Shown one piece after another: positions 22,554 to 30,897 of a stretch of DNA of 34,512 nt. The stretch spans positions 1 to 34,512 of the forward strand of contig JANOAR010000003.1 in assembly GCA_031411235.1 (NCBI GenBank), given 5' to 3'. The DNA comes from JANOAR01 sp031411235 (lineage in GTDB: Bacteria; Verrucomicrobiota; Verrucomicrobiia; Verrucomicrobiales; Verrucomicrobiaceae). The notes beneath the pieces were generated by a model. That model saw only the letters and a list, made by a program, of their open reading frames with translations. It was not told the DNA's origin and ran no database searches. Each line of letters starts with the position of its first letter. The first letter of the stretch is position 1. The position numbers and the translations under genes are program-made.

Positions 22554-24785
22554 CTACCGTGAGGACAGTGGGGCTTCGGCGAGCGTTCGATTTTTCTTGG
22601 TGGGAACGAGGCTGCGCAGGCTGCGGGCATAGGCTGCGGTGGCTTCGGTGGTCTTGCCGCGCAGGGTGTAGATGTCGCCGAGGAGGTTCCAGGCTTTGCT
22701 GTCATTGATGCCGTGGTAGGTGACGTAGCGTTCTTGGAAGCGCTCGGCGCGCTCGTTGTCGCCCATGTCGAGGGCGGTTTGGGCGAGGGTCTGCCAGGCC
22801 ATGAGGTGCTCGAAGCGGGGGTCGGTGAGGAGTTGGTCAAGGAGGCGTGCGGCTTGTTCGGTGTCTCCGACTCGTTCATGGGCGAGGGAGAGCTGGAGCC
22901 GTGCGACGGGGAGGTCGGCGAGGCATTTGGGTTTGTATTGGTCGAGGAAGTCGAGGGCGACTTGGGGGGAAGGGGTGCGCAGGGCGGTTTCGGCGAGGAG
23001 CTTGATGGCTTCGGTGTTGTCTTTGAGCGAGGGGTGGCAGAGTAGGGCGAGGGTTTCAGTGGGGCGCTCTTCACTGAGGTTTTCGGCGAGGCTCATACGC
23101 ATTCGCGGGCTCGCGCTGAAGCGTTCAAATCCTGTGCGCAAGGTGAGCAGGGAGGCTGGGGCTTGGTCGAGGTTTTTGTAGAGTCGGGCAAGGTCGAGGT
23201 AGTCGTCCACTGCAGGTTGGCGGCTGGGTACGGCGATGAGCTTGGCTAGGGCGTCGGCAGCGGCTTGGGGCTGGGCGAGGGAGTCGGCGAGCGAGTAGTA
23301 GCTTTCGAGGGCTTCGCTGTCGGTCGGGGTGAGGGCGACAAGGTGGGCGAGGACGGGCATGGCTTCGAGGAAGCGCCCGAGCTGGACGTAGGTGTTGGCC
23401 AGTTGTTGGTGCGCCCAGGGTTCTTGTGGAAGCTGTTGAATGAGTTTTTGCAGGGGCTCCAGGGACTGTTGAGCGTCGGCGGTATCGACGTAAATTTCTG
23501 CGAGGCTGCGCCACTGGGCGGTGTTGGGGGCATCGCGCTGGCGATCTATGATGGCTCGCAGGTGGAGGGCGGCGAGGTGGGTCTGGCCGGCTTCGGCGAG
23601 GAGTTGCGCGAGGAGGGGCTCGTCGCTGTGGTGCTGGCCTTGGGCGACGAGGTAGCTGAGGACGGTGATGAAGTCGTCGCTGCGCAGCAGGTCGGGGTAG
23701 AGGTCTTTGCAGCGGGTGTAGGCATCTTCATCGCCGAGAAGGGCGAGTTTGAAGTAGATGTCGAGCGCTGGCTCGGGTTGCGGTGGCTCGGCCCATTCGT
23801 ACCAGTGGCCGAGGTGGGCTCCGAGTTCGAGGAATTCCGCCCTTGCCTGGGGGCTGCTGAAGTGGGTGCCTGCCTGGAGCGCGAGAATGGCGTCGGGCAG
23901 GGTCTGTCGGGTGAAGGGGAAGCCAGCGAGATGGTGGTGTAGCAGGGGAGTGGCTTTTTCGAAGCGGTCGCCTGTGTGGGCGAGGGCGACGAGGGTGAGC
24001 AGGGCTTTGCCACGGTCATCGTGGGCTCCCTGGCCGTAGGCGGCAAAGGCGAGGTCGTAGGCGCGGTTGGGCTGGTTGCTTTCTAGGGCGAGCGTGGGGC
24101 GTAGTTCCAGGAGTTCTCGCGGAGCGGTGGCGGCTAGTTCGTCGATAAGGGCTAGGGCACGAGCGGGCTGGGCGGCCCAGCGCCAGCATTTGACGGCATC
24201 ATGCAGGGCGTCGGCGTGTTCGTACTGTTTAAGCAGGGTGGTGTAGATGATGGCGGCTTCTTTGGGTTTGCCGAGGCCTAGGGCATGCTGGGCGAGGCTC
24301 TCCGCCATGAGGGGGCAGAGGTCGTCGGGTAGGTTGGGGCGCTGGGTTCCGAGTTCGATCAGCGTTTCCAGCGGCGAATCGGCACTGGCGCATAGTTGGA
24401 GAAACTCGGCACGCACGGCGGGATTGGCGTAGGAGGCAAGCGTCGCTTTGGCAGCTAGCTGGCGAAGCTTCTGCGCACTGCTCTGCGGCGCTGCGGGGTT
24501 CGTGGTGTCATCAAGTGCTTGTTGGGCTAGCTCGTGGATGCGCTCGGTATTGCCATCGGCCACCACACGCCGTGCGAGTTCCGAGGAGTCGGGCACTAGC
24601 ACGACTGCGAGGACGATGCAGGCGCAGATCATCACAGCAAGCGCCCGCTCGCAGACGACCTTGCGCGGGCCATCAGAGCTGGACTTTGCGATGTGCAGCG
24701 GTAGTCGGAGACGTTTCACAGATGTGAGGCGGAGGGCGGAAATAGTGAGCCAATCACTACTTTGGGAAAATTCGACACTAACCAT
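22554..24785 (-). CDS. Membrane-anchored TPR protein, 743 aa
   Basis: One transmembrane helix (ALAVMICACIVLAVVLV, about residues 48-64) follows a basic N-terminus, so the rest should be periplasmic. Nearly all of residues 90-730 consist of TPR-like pairs, such as KPKEAAIIYTTLLKQYEHADAL, PWAHQQLANTYVQLGRFLEAM and KAWNLLGDIYTLRGKTTEATAAYARSL. There is no catalytic motif. It is co-directional with and 35 bases before the TPR-barrel gene, and divergent from the kinase gene with 93 bases between starts. It would suit a periplasmic scaffold linking the inner membrane to the barrel protein, as the N-terminal half of PelB does in one chain. That parallel rests on architecture, not on recognised sequence identity. 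Confidence 0.8.
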   Translation of the reverse strand: MVSVEFSQSSDWLTISALRLTSVKRLRLPLHIAKSSSDGPRKVVCERALAVMICACIVLAVVLVPDSSELARRVVADGNTERIHELAQQALDDTTNPAAPQSSAQKLRQLAAKATLASYANPAVRAEFLQLCASADSPLETLIELGTQRPNLPDDLCPLMAESLAQHALGLGKPKEAAIIYTTLLKQYEHADALHDAVKCWRWAAQPARALALIDELAATAPRELLELRPTLALESNQPNRAYDLAFAAYGQGAHDDRGKALLTLVALAHTGDRFEKATPLLHHHLAGFPFTRQTLPDAILALQAGTHFSSPQARAEFLELGAHLGHWYEWAEPPQPEPALDIYFKLALLGDEDAYTRCKDLYPDLLRSDDFITVLSYLVAQGQHHSDEPLLAQLLAEAGQTHLAALHLRAIIDRQRDAPNTAQWRSLAEIYVDTADAQQSLEPLQKLIQQLPQEPWAHQQLANTYVQLGRFLEAMPVLAHLVALTPTDSEALESYYSLADSLAQPQAAADALAKLIAVPSRQPAVDDYLDLARLYKNLDQAPASLLTLRTGFERFSASPRMRMSLAENLSEERPTETLALLCHPSLKDNTEAIKLLAETALRTPSPQVALDFLDQYKPKCLADLPVARLQLSLAHERVGDTEQAARLLDQLLTDPRFEHLMAWQTLAQTALDMGDNERAERFQERYVTYHGINDSKAWNLLGDIYTLRGKTTEATAAYARSLRSLVPTKKNRTLAEAPLSSR

Positions 24786-24878
24786 TCCATAATTTGTGGC
24801 AACATTTGTTAACGATGGTTCTCCCTTATGTTTGATTTTTCTTCGTAACTCCTACTGGTCGTTCGTTAAGCCCCCATC

Positions 24879-27800
24879 ATGCCCTCCTGCCAGACTTGCC
24901 TCACACCCCTCGAAACGAGCGACACGCGTACTTTCTGCCCTGCGTGCGTGTTGCGCGAGATGTGGGCTGAGGACGATGAGCCAGTGCTGGAGGAGGGGGA
25001 ACTGGAGGCGGCAAGTCCTCTGCCAGAGGTGCCTCGTTTTCAGTTATGGAATAAACTTGGTGAGGGTGGTTTTGCGATCGTTTACCGGGCGGAGCAGCTC
25101 GAACCTGTGCGCCGCGAGGTGGCGGTGAAGGTGCTGAAGCGCGAAGTGTCGAGCCATGATGTGCTGGCGCGGTTTGAGGCGGAGCGCCAGACGTTGGCGC
25201 GCATGGATCATCCTGGCATCGCTCGGTTGTGGGATGCGGGGCAAACGAGTGCGGGGCAGCCGTATTTCGCGATGGAGCTGGTGCATGGCTTGCCTGTGAC
25301 GAGCTATGCAAAGTCGAAAAATCTGGGTATGCGCGAGCGGCTGGAGCTTTTCACCGAGGTCTGTGATGCGGTGCAGCACGCGCATGAAAAAGGAGTCCTG
25401 CATCGCGACATTAAGCCTGCGAATCTGCTGGTCTCGGAGGTCAATGGGAAACGTAGGGTGAAGGTCATCGACTTCGGCATCGCCAAGGCGCTGGAGATAC
25501 TGCCCGATGAAAGTCGCAGCTACGTCACAGCCATGCATCAAGCCATTGGCACGCCGGGCTACATGAGCCCCGAGCAGGCGGAGTGGGGCTCGCAGATCGT
25601 CGATGTGCGCTCGGATATATATGCCCTCGGAGTCGTGCTGTACGAGCTGCTTACGGGCTGTACGCCGCTGGAGCATCAGCGAAAATCAAGTGCTGAGGCG
25701 AAGCGCCGCGCTGTGGCGGATCAAGCCAAGTCGCCCTCCTCCATGCCGGAGACACTGCTGCGGAGCAGGAACCAGCGACGCGATCTCGACGCCATCACGC
25801 TCAAGGCTCTGGAGCATGATTCTGCGCAACGCTATGCCAGTGCGGCGGCCCTCGCCGATGATGTGCGTCGGCATCTGGCCGATGTGCCAGTGGAGGCATC
25901 GCAGCAGCCGTGGACGTATGTTTTATCCAAGTTCGCACGGCGGCATCGCGCACTGGTCAGCGCCATGGTCGTGGCGCTGCTGGCGATCCTCGGCGGCGCG
26001 ACGGCGAGCTTGCTGCTGTATTTCAAAGAGCAGCGCGCACACCAGCGGGCCGAGCTGGCACGCGCTGAGGTGGAGGCTCAGCAGGCGACGCTGCGACGTG
26101 CGCTCGGTCAGTCGCACTTCGCGGCTGCGCAGCGCTTCAAGGGCGAGGGGGACAATGAGTCGGCGGTGCTCTCGCTATCCCGGGCGCTCGATAGTGATCC
26201 CAGCCTCACCATCGCGGCGGACGATATGCAGATGCTGCTCGCGTACTCGGACTTTCTCCAGCCGCTGGAGGAGCCTATCCCCTTGCGGCCCGAGTGGGGT
26301 AATGTGACGCGAGCGTCGCTCGCGGTGAGTGGTCGCATCATCGCTGCCCACATGACGGGCAGCGGCAATGGCGAGCTGCTCGTTAGCTGGCAAGCCAATG
26401 ATACGACGGGTTGGGATGCCAAGGTGATGCCACTGCCAAAAGGGCTGTCGAAAATGTGCCTCTCTGGCCCTGGCACGACGCTCGGCATTGTCGAGGATAA
26501 AAGCACGGTGTGCCTCTACGCCATTGGCAGCACCGAGCCGCTGCGCACGTGGGTTTGCCCGTATTTGATCACGAGCATCATCATTAGTTTCCAGGAGACT
26601 CCGACAGCTTTGATCGGGTGCAACGATGGCAGCTTGTGGGAGATGACGAGCAACGCCAATGAAGAACCTCGGCAGGTTGCCAAGGTTACGGGCTCGGTGC
26701 GAGAAATCATGCTCGTGCCCTCGGCCAAGAGCATCATCATCGGCAGCAGCACGGGTGAGGTGCGGCGCTGGCAGTCATGGGGCCAAGGCGAGGGCGAACT
26801 GATCCTGAAGCTGCCCGGTGCCATTACCGTTTTGACCCAACTGCAAACGGGTACCGTGATCGCTGCGGGCGATGCCACGGGCTATGTAGGTTGTTATAGC
26901 GCCAAGGCTCGCAGCATGGTGGCCGCGCCCGTCAGAGTCCACGCGAGCACCGTTAGCACCTTAGCCCTGAGCGTCCCCGCGCCGTTGCAGGTGCCGTTGG
27001 CCAAGCGAGCCGAGAACACCAGCACTAGCACCAGCAACTTTGAAACCCCCACCATCGTCTCCACGGGCCAGGATCTGATGGTGCACTGGAGAAACCTGGA
27101 AACGGGGGCGGATATTGTCCCGCCCATGGAATCGGCGGGCTTCGTCATACGTGCGGTGATCGGGCGCGATGGGCAGGAGGTCACGCTCGTCTCCAGGGAC
27201 TCATCCGTGCGCCTCTGGCGACGCGGCGACCCCAATCCCCACGAGCTGCGCAAGCCGCAGCGAGCCAGCGTCGTCGCCGATGGCAGCATCGGGCGTAGCC
27301 TACTGGCCAAGCGCGATGATGGCCGGGCCATGGAAGTGCTGAGCCTCGTCCAACGCACGACCATTGCCATGAGCCTGCACCCGGCAGGCCCGCGTGACAG
27401 AGGCAGTGCCCTGCCTCGCACACTTACCTTTGCCCGCTCGGGCAAGGAATTGATGAGCAGCGATGGCATGGGGGCCGCCCTGCTGTGGAACCCGCTCACC
27501 GCCGAACAGACGGGTGAAGCCCGCTGGGACGGCGCAGCACTGGCCTCCCACGGCCTGGAGAATGGTAGCTATCTGCTCGCGATGAAAAATGGTTCGAGCA
27601 AAATTGCCACGGCGGATGGCAACTCACCTGCCACAGAGCTGGATGCCACCCAGCATCAGGTGGATCGCACCTTGGAGTTCTTTCGGCGCAGCAGTAAATC
27701 CCAGGGCGAGAAAGCCGCTGCGCCGCGTCCCGAGCCCACGCAGTGGACTATCGCCAGCATCTCGCCCCCAGGCGATGCTGTGGCCTGGGGCGAGATCAGC

Positions 27801-28688
27801 CCCACCAACACCGCTGGAACCTGGGTGCGCGTTTTTCGCCGCAGCGATGGCAGCTTGGTGCGCTTTCTCACACAGCGACTCTCGACCTTGGCCATAGGGC
27901 CTGGAGGCCGACAAATCGCCATCGGCCTGGGCAATGGTGTCATCAACATCCACAACCTCGACACTTTGAGTAGCGTCCAAATCATCGCCCACCAGACTCG
28001 CATCACGGCGCTCGCCTTCACCCGCGATGGCACGGGTCTGCTCAGTGGCTCCAGCGATAGCACCATCGCTCTTTGGGACATTCAGACAGGGGCCAAGCGT
28101 GGCATCCACCTGCGCGTCGGTGCCCCCGTGGTGAATCTTTGCATGAGTGGAGATGGTCGTCGCTTCGCCTGTTCCACGGAGAGCTACACCCTCGCTGGTG
28201 ATCTCGCGGGTTGGTCGATCATCGGCTCACGCCTTCCATTTCCCGCCTTTGGCCAAGCCACAGCGCTCGACTACCACGGCACTCGGTTGGCGTTGGCGGT
28301 CACCTTTGGGGCCACCCTCGTGTTTGACTTACCCACCTCCAGCACTGCCCCGCCGCCCTGGTTCCAGAAGTTGGTGAGCGGCTTCGTCTCGCGCAAGTTT
28401 AGCCCGACGGGTGTCATCGAGTCCACGGAACACCCCGGTTCAACCGCCTTGCGCTCCTTGATTCCCAAAGAAGGCAATGACGCCTGGGCGAACCTCGCAC
28501 GTTGGCTGTTGGCCAGCCGCACAGGCCGACAACTCAGCCCCTGGGGCTCCCTCACCGTCGAAAACTACGTCCAGGAAATCCTCAAACGCGAGGGACCCGA
28601 CGCGCTCATGGAAGCTCGGCGGCGGATCGGCGTGAAGTTCATCCAGCAAGGCCAAAGAGCGCTCGCCAAGCCAGCGCCCAGGCCGTGA
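24879..28688 (+). CDS. Membrane Ser/Thr protein kinase with zinc ribbon and WD40 extracytoplasmic domain, 1269 aa
   Basis: Hanks-type kinase. A CxxC...CxxC zinc ribbon (Cys4, 7, 20, 23) comes first. The kinase domain follows: GEGGF at 61-65, Lys84 (AVKVLK), Glu102 (ERQTLARM), HRDIKPAN at 175-182 with catalytic Asp177, DFG at 198-200, GTPGYMSPEQ near 224-233 and SDIYALGVVLYELLTG near 245-260. All catalytic residues are present. One transmembrane helix is at about 359-382, then a short coiled-coil-like stretch. The remaining 850 residues are beta-propeller repeats; the clearest WD40 unit is LLSGSSDSTIALWDIQTG at about 1053-1070. The propeller would lie outside the inner membrane and the kinase inside, so it may sense an envelope signal. 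Targets are unknown; the adjacent Thr/Pro-rich protein is a candidate. Confidence 0.93.
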   Translation: MPSCQTCLTPLETSDTRTFCPACVLREMWAEDDEPVLEEGELEAASPLPEVPRFQLWNKLGEGGFAIVYRAEQLEPVRREVAVKVLKREVSSHDVLARFEAERQTLARMDHPGIARLWDAGQTSAGQPYFAMELVHGLPVTSYAKSKNLGMRERLELFTEVCDAVQHAHEKGVLHRDIKPANLLVSEVNGKRRVKVIDFGIAKALEILPDESRSYVTAMHQAIGTPGYMSPEQAEWGSQIVDVRSDIYALGVVLYELLTGCTPLEHQRKSSAEAKRRAVADQAKSPSSMPETLLRSRNQRRDLDAITLKALEHDSAQRYASAAALADDVRRHLADVPVEASQQPWTYVLSKFARRHRALVSAMVVALLAILGGATASLLLYFKEQRAHQRAELARAEVEAQQATLRRALGQSHFAAAQRFKGEGDNESAVLSLSRALDSDPSLTIAADDMQMLLAYSDFLQPLEEPIPLRPEWGNVTRASLAVSGRIIAAHMTGSGNGELLVSWQANDTTGWDAKVMPLPKGLSKMCLSGPGTTLGIVEDKSTVCLYAIGSTEPLRTWVCPYLITSIIISFQETPTALIGCNDGSLWEMTSNANEEPRQVAKVTGSVREIMLVPSAKSIIIGSSTGEVRRWQSWGQGEGELILKLPGAITVLTQLQTGTVIAAGDATGYVGCYSAKARSMVAAPVRVHASTVSTLALSVPAPLQVPLAKRAENTSTSTSNFETPTIVSTGQDLMVHWRNLETGADIVPPMESAGFVIRAVIGRDGQEVTLVSRDSSVRLWRRGDPNPHELRKPQRASVVADGSIGRSLLAKRDDGRAMEVLSLVQRTTIAMSLHPAGPRDRGSALPRTLTFARSGKELMSSDGMGAALLWNPLTAEQTGEARWDGAALASHGLENGSYLLAMKNGSSKIATADGNSPATELDATQHQVDRTLEFFRRSSKSQGEKAAAPRPEPTQWTIASISPPGDAVAWGEISPTNTAGTWVRVFRRSDGSLVRFLTQRLSTLAIGPGGRQIAIGLGNGVINIHNLDTLSSVQIIAHQTRITALAFTRDGTGLLSGSSDSTIALWDIQTGAKRGIHLRVGAPVVNLCMSGDGRRFACSTESYTLAGDLAGWSIIGSRLPFPAFGQATALDYHGTRLALAVTFGATLVFDLPTSSTAPPPWFQKLVSGFVSRKFSPTGVIESTEHPGSTALRSLIPKEGNDAWANLARWLLASRTGRQLSPWGSLTVENYVQEILKREGPDALMEARRRIGVKFIQQGQRALAKPAPRP

Positions 28689-28726
28689 CTTTCCACGCGA
28701 AATCTCGCCCGATTTGGAGAAAGGGA

Positions 28727-28789
28727 TTGACGCAAAGATGGCCAATCCGCTAAATAGGATGCCCCCGCATTTAATTTTCTGACCTGGAG
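28727..28789 (+). promoter_or_regulatory. Promoter and ribosome-binding site for the 319-aa gene
   Basis: TTGACG at 28727-28732 is a good -35 element, followed after 18 bases by TAAATA at 28751-28756, a fair -10. A GGAG Shine-Dalgarno core at 28786-28789 stands 7 bases before the ATG at 28797. A clear Shine-Dalgarno is rare in this window and fixes this start. Confidence 0.55.
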
Positions 28790-28796
28790 CCCGACT

Positions 28797-29756
28797 ATGA
28801 GCGAACCCGAACTCACGCCAATCACCCCCAAGACCACCGCCATTCCGCATGCAACACAGCCCAAGACCTCGGCTGTGCCTTTGAAGAAGGAAACCGTGCG
28901 CATCACTCTGCGGGCGCGTCCAGGCAGCGGCGTCACCCAGCCCCGCGAGTCCACCTCACCTGTATCGCTCAGCCCTACCACGGGCTCTATTCCGACGCCC
29001 TCCGCCAAGCACTCCACGGCCCCGATTTCGCTGCCTTCGGCTCCGCTTCCACCGCCTTCGCCCAAGTCTTCCACCAGCCCCGTATCGCTGCCACCCGCAC
29101 CGATCCCTCCTCCTGGCCGCAAGACCATGGCCGTGCCCACCGCCGCACCAGCACCGATGGCACCGCCCCCCCCTTCTGCCGCGCCGCCCGCACCGACGGC
29201 AGCCCGCCCACAAGCTCCAGGAGCACCCCGCCCCGCCGCCCCAGGTGCCCCGCGCCCTGCCGCCCCCGGCGCACCGCGCATGGAGACGGGTGCCGCCACC
29301 CAGCCCCTCGCCGCTGCTCCCCGCCCCCCCATGGCTGGTGGCCCACGTGCCCCCACACCGGGAGCAGGCACCGCGCCCCTCGTTGGCGGTGCGGCCACCT
29401 CCGCCCTGCCCAAGGCGACGCAGAAGCTCCAGGCCGCGACCCAGCCTATGGCTCGCCCGGCCATCTCAGCCCCACCCAGCGCCCCCATCAAGCGTGCGCA
29501 ACTGGCTGCTGATTCCGAGCAGTTCTATGAAGAAAAAGATCCCGAAGCTGGCCTCGTCCCCCTCTCCGTGATTTGCCTCGTCCTCTCCATCGCCCTCATG
29601 ATGGTGCAGATGTTCGCCACCGATAAACTCGAAATGGAGCGCACCCCCCTCATCGGCGTCACCCATGCCGACAACCCGCAATGGGAAGTGCAAAACACTG
29701 AGGACGGCACCTTCACCAGCAAGTTCAAGGACATGCTTCCCGACATTCCTCAGTAA
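28797..29756 (+). CDS. Proline/alanine/threonine-rich protein with one C-terminal transmembrane helix, 319 aa
   Basis: Residues 1-235 are low-complexity and rich in Pro, Ala, Thr and Ser. Three repeats of about 20 residues each begin T(S/A)P(V/I)SL (near 53, 74 and 93), followed by three APGAPRPA-type repeats near 140-160 and scattered ATQP motifs. One hydrophobic helix is at about 252-273 (GLVPLSVICLVLSIALMMVQ), then a 45-residue acidic/polar tail. Basic residues before the helix suggest the long tail faces the cytoplasm. No family or enzyme motif is recognised. The gene starts 108 bases after the kinase gene with its own promoter-like sequence. A phosphorylation substrate or scaffold for the neighbouring kinase is a guess based on position and Thr/Pro content. 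Confidence 0.8.
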   Translation: MSEPELTPITPKTTAIPHATQPKTSAVPLKKETVRITLRARPGSGVTQPRESTSPVSLSPTTGSIPTPSAKHSTAPISLPSAPLPPPSPKSSTSPVSLPPAPIPPPGRKTMAVPTAAPAPMAPPPPSAAPPAPTAARPQAPGAPRPAAPGAPRPAAPGAPRMETGAATQPLAAAPRPPMAGGPRAPTPGAGTAPLVGGAATSALPKATQKLQAATQPMARPAISAPPSAPIKRAQLAADSEQFYEEKDPEAGLVPLSVICLVLSIALMMVQMFATDKLEMERTPLIGVTHADNPQWEVQNTEDGTFTSKFKDMLPDIPQ

Positions 29757-29806
29757 GCCGGCGCGCTCGACTGCACCTTCACAAACCACAGACCCTTTAA
29801 ATTATT

Positions 29807-29887
29807 ATGGCACTCGCTTGGATCGTCTTTCTGCTCTCCCTCGCCACTTTGGCTCTTAATGTCATGACCAAAAACGGCGGCTTCTAA
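29807..29887 (+). CDS. 26-residue single-helix membrane microprotein
   Basis: The frame ATG...TAA encodes MALAWIVFLLSLATLALN plus VMTKNGGF: one 19-residue hydrophobic helix and a short positively charged tail. It begins 50 bases after the 319-aa gene and ends 16 bases before a strong terminator, so it fills the only space left in the transcript. The AT-rich sequence before the ATG (TTTAAATTATT) has no Shine-Dalgarno core. The protein-like composition, position and fit to the terminator favour a real gene, but a frame this short could be chance. Function unknown; such microproteins often modulate a membrane partner. Confidence 0.5.
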   Translation: MALAWIVFLLSLATLALNVMTKNGGF

Positions 29888-29903
29888 GCCATCGTTCGCG
29901 CAT

Positions 29904-29955
29904 CGCCCCAGCTTGGTTCAGCCACTTAACTGGCGACCAAGTCTGGGGCGTTTTT
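29904..29955 (+). terminator. Rho-independent terminator after the microprotein
   Basis: CGCCCCAG-CTTGGT pairs with ACCAAG-T-CTGGGGCG, a stem of about 14 bp with one bulged base and an 18-base loop, followed directly by TTTTTG. It closes the plus-strand group from 24879 or 28797 and lies just before the convergent transglutaminase gene. Confidence 0.85.
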
Positions 29956-29994
29956 GTGCCTGGGCACGGGAGTCGTAGAACCACCCGCCGCTCG

Positions 29995-30897
29995 CTAGAT
30001 ACGATCCACCGTCACCTCCACCACCATGCTCTTGGTTCCGCGCCCGCGGAAGGTGCCTGCGAGGGGGCGGATGTCGGAGTAGTCGCGGCCTACGGCGAGC
30101 TTCACGTAGCGTTCATCGATCTCTCGCTCATGGGTGGGGTCGTAGCCTTTCCAGCCATAGTAGGGTAGATAGACCTCCACCCAGGCGTGCGAGGCTTCGA
30201 TCTCGCCTTCGCGGCGGTTTGAGTTGTGGAAATAACCGCTGACGTAACGCGCGGGGATGCCCTGGGTGCGGCAGATGGCGATCATCACATGGGCGAAATC
30301 TTGGCACACACCGCGACGCTCGCGCAGGGCTTCGATCATCCGTGTGTGGACGTTGGTGGCGTAGGGCTGATAGCGAAACGTGCGATGAATCCGGCTACCG
30401 ATGAGCACGCTGTCTTGCCACAAGTCCTGGACACCGTAGGGCAGAATGTCGATGCCTTCGCGCCAGACTTCGGCCTCCAAGCTGACAAAGGGCGAGCTGG
30501 GGAGGAAGTCGAAGTAGTTCTCGGACAAGCTCGGATCATCCAGCGAACTCAGCGCAAAGGCGTATGGCACCGCACCGCGTGGATCAGGCCGCGTCTCGAT
30601 GATAGAGGTGCTCACGACATCGAGTGAGTCATGGATCTCATGCAGTTCAAAGTGATCCACACGGTTGTGGTAGAAGTCGTGGTAAGTGTGCAGCATCACC
30701 CACGGCGTGATGTCCAACTGAAACGAGACGCAACGCTGCTGCGGGTCTGTGATGGGGCACAGACGCGCGTCATTGTAGCTATTGATGATCATGCCTTCAT
30801 AACGAAAGCGCGTGGCATGACTCACCCGCAGGCGCGTCGTGGGCGTCCATATTTCTCCGGTATCTATGGGGTCGAGTAGGCTGGTGATGGTGGTCAT
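29995..30897 (-). CDS. Transglutaminase-like cysteine protease-fold protein, 300 aa
   Basis: An N-terminal beta domain (TRLRVSHATRFRYEG, about residues 21-120) is followed by the transglutaminase-like core with the complete catalytic triad: Cys198 in RRGVCQDFAHVM, His237 in ASHAWVEVYLP and Asp253 in GYDPTHE. The length and layout match the bacterial transglutaminase N-terminal plus core family. It is encoded directly after the alpha-E gene (start codon adjacent to that stop) in a set with a circularly permuted ATP-grasp protein. This trio is conserved in many bacteria and has been predicted from genome context to make and cleave or cross-link a peptide or amide product. The substrate is not known. 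Confidence 0.9.
   Translation of the reverse strand: MTTITSLLDPIDTGEIWTPTTRLRVSHATRFRYEGMIINSYNDARLCPITDPQQRCVSFQLDITPWVMLHTYHDFYHNRVDHFELHEIHDSLDVVSTSIIETRPDPRGAVPYAFALSSLDDPSLSENYFDFLPSSPFVSLEAEVWREGIDILPYGVQDLWQDSVLIGSRIHRTFRYQPYATNVHTRMIEALRERRGVCQDFAHVMIAICRTQGIPARYVSGYFHNSNRREGEIEASHAWVEVYLPYYGWKGYDPTHEREIDERYVKLAVGRDYSDIRPLAGTFRGRGTKSMVVEVTVDRI

Noticed and set aside
22124..23074. Minus-strand 316-codon frame spanning the junction of the two TPR genes
   Set aside because: Extremely Ser/Pro/Thr-rich translation in an alternative frame of GC-rich TPR genes, with no start context.
29026..29300. Proline codon-rich repeats as a CRISPR-like or minisatellite array
   Set aside because: The repeats are in frame, imperfect and explained by the APGAPRPA and TxPxSL protein repeats. 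There are no spacers.
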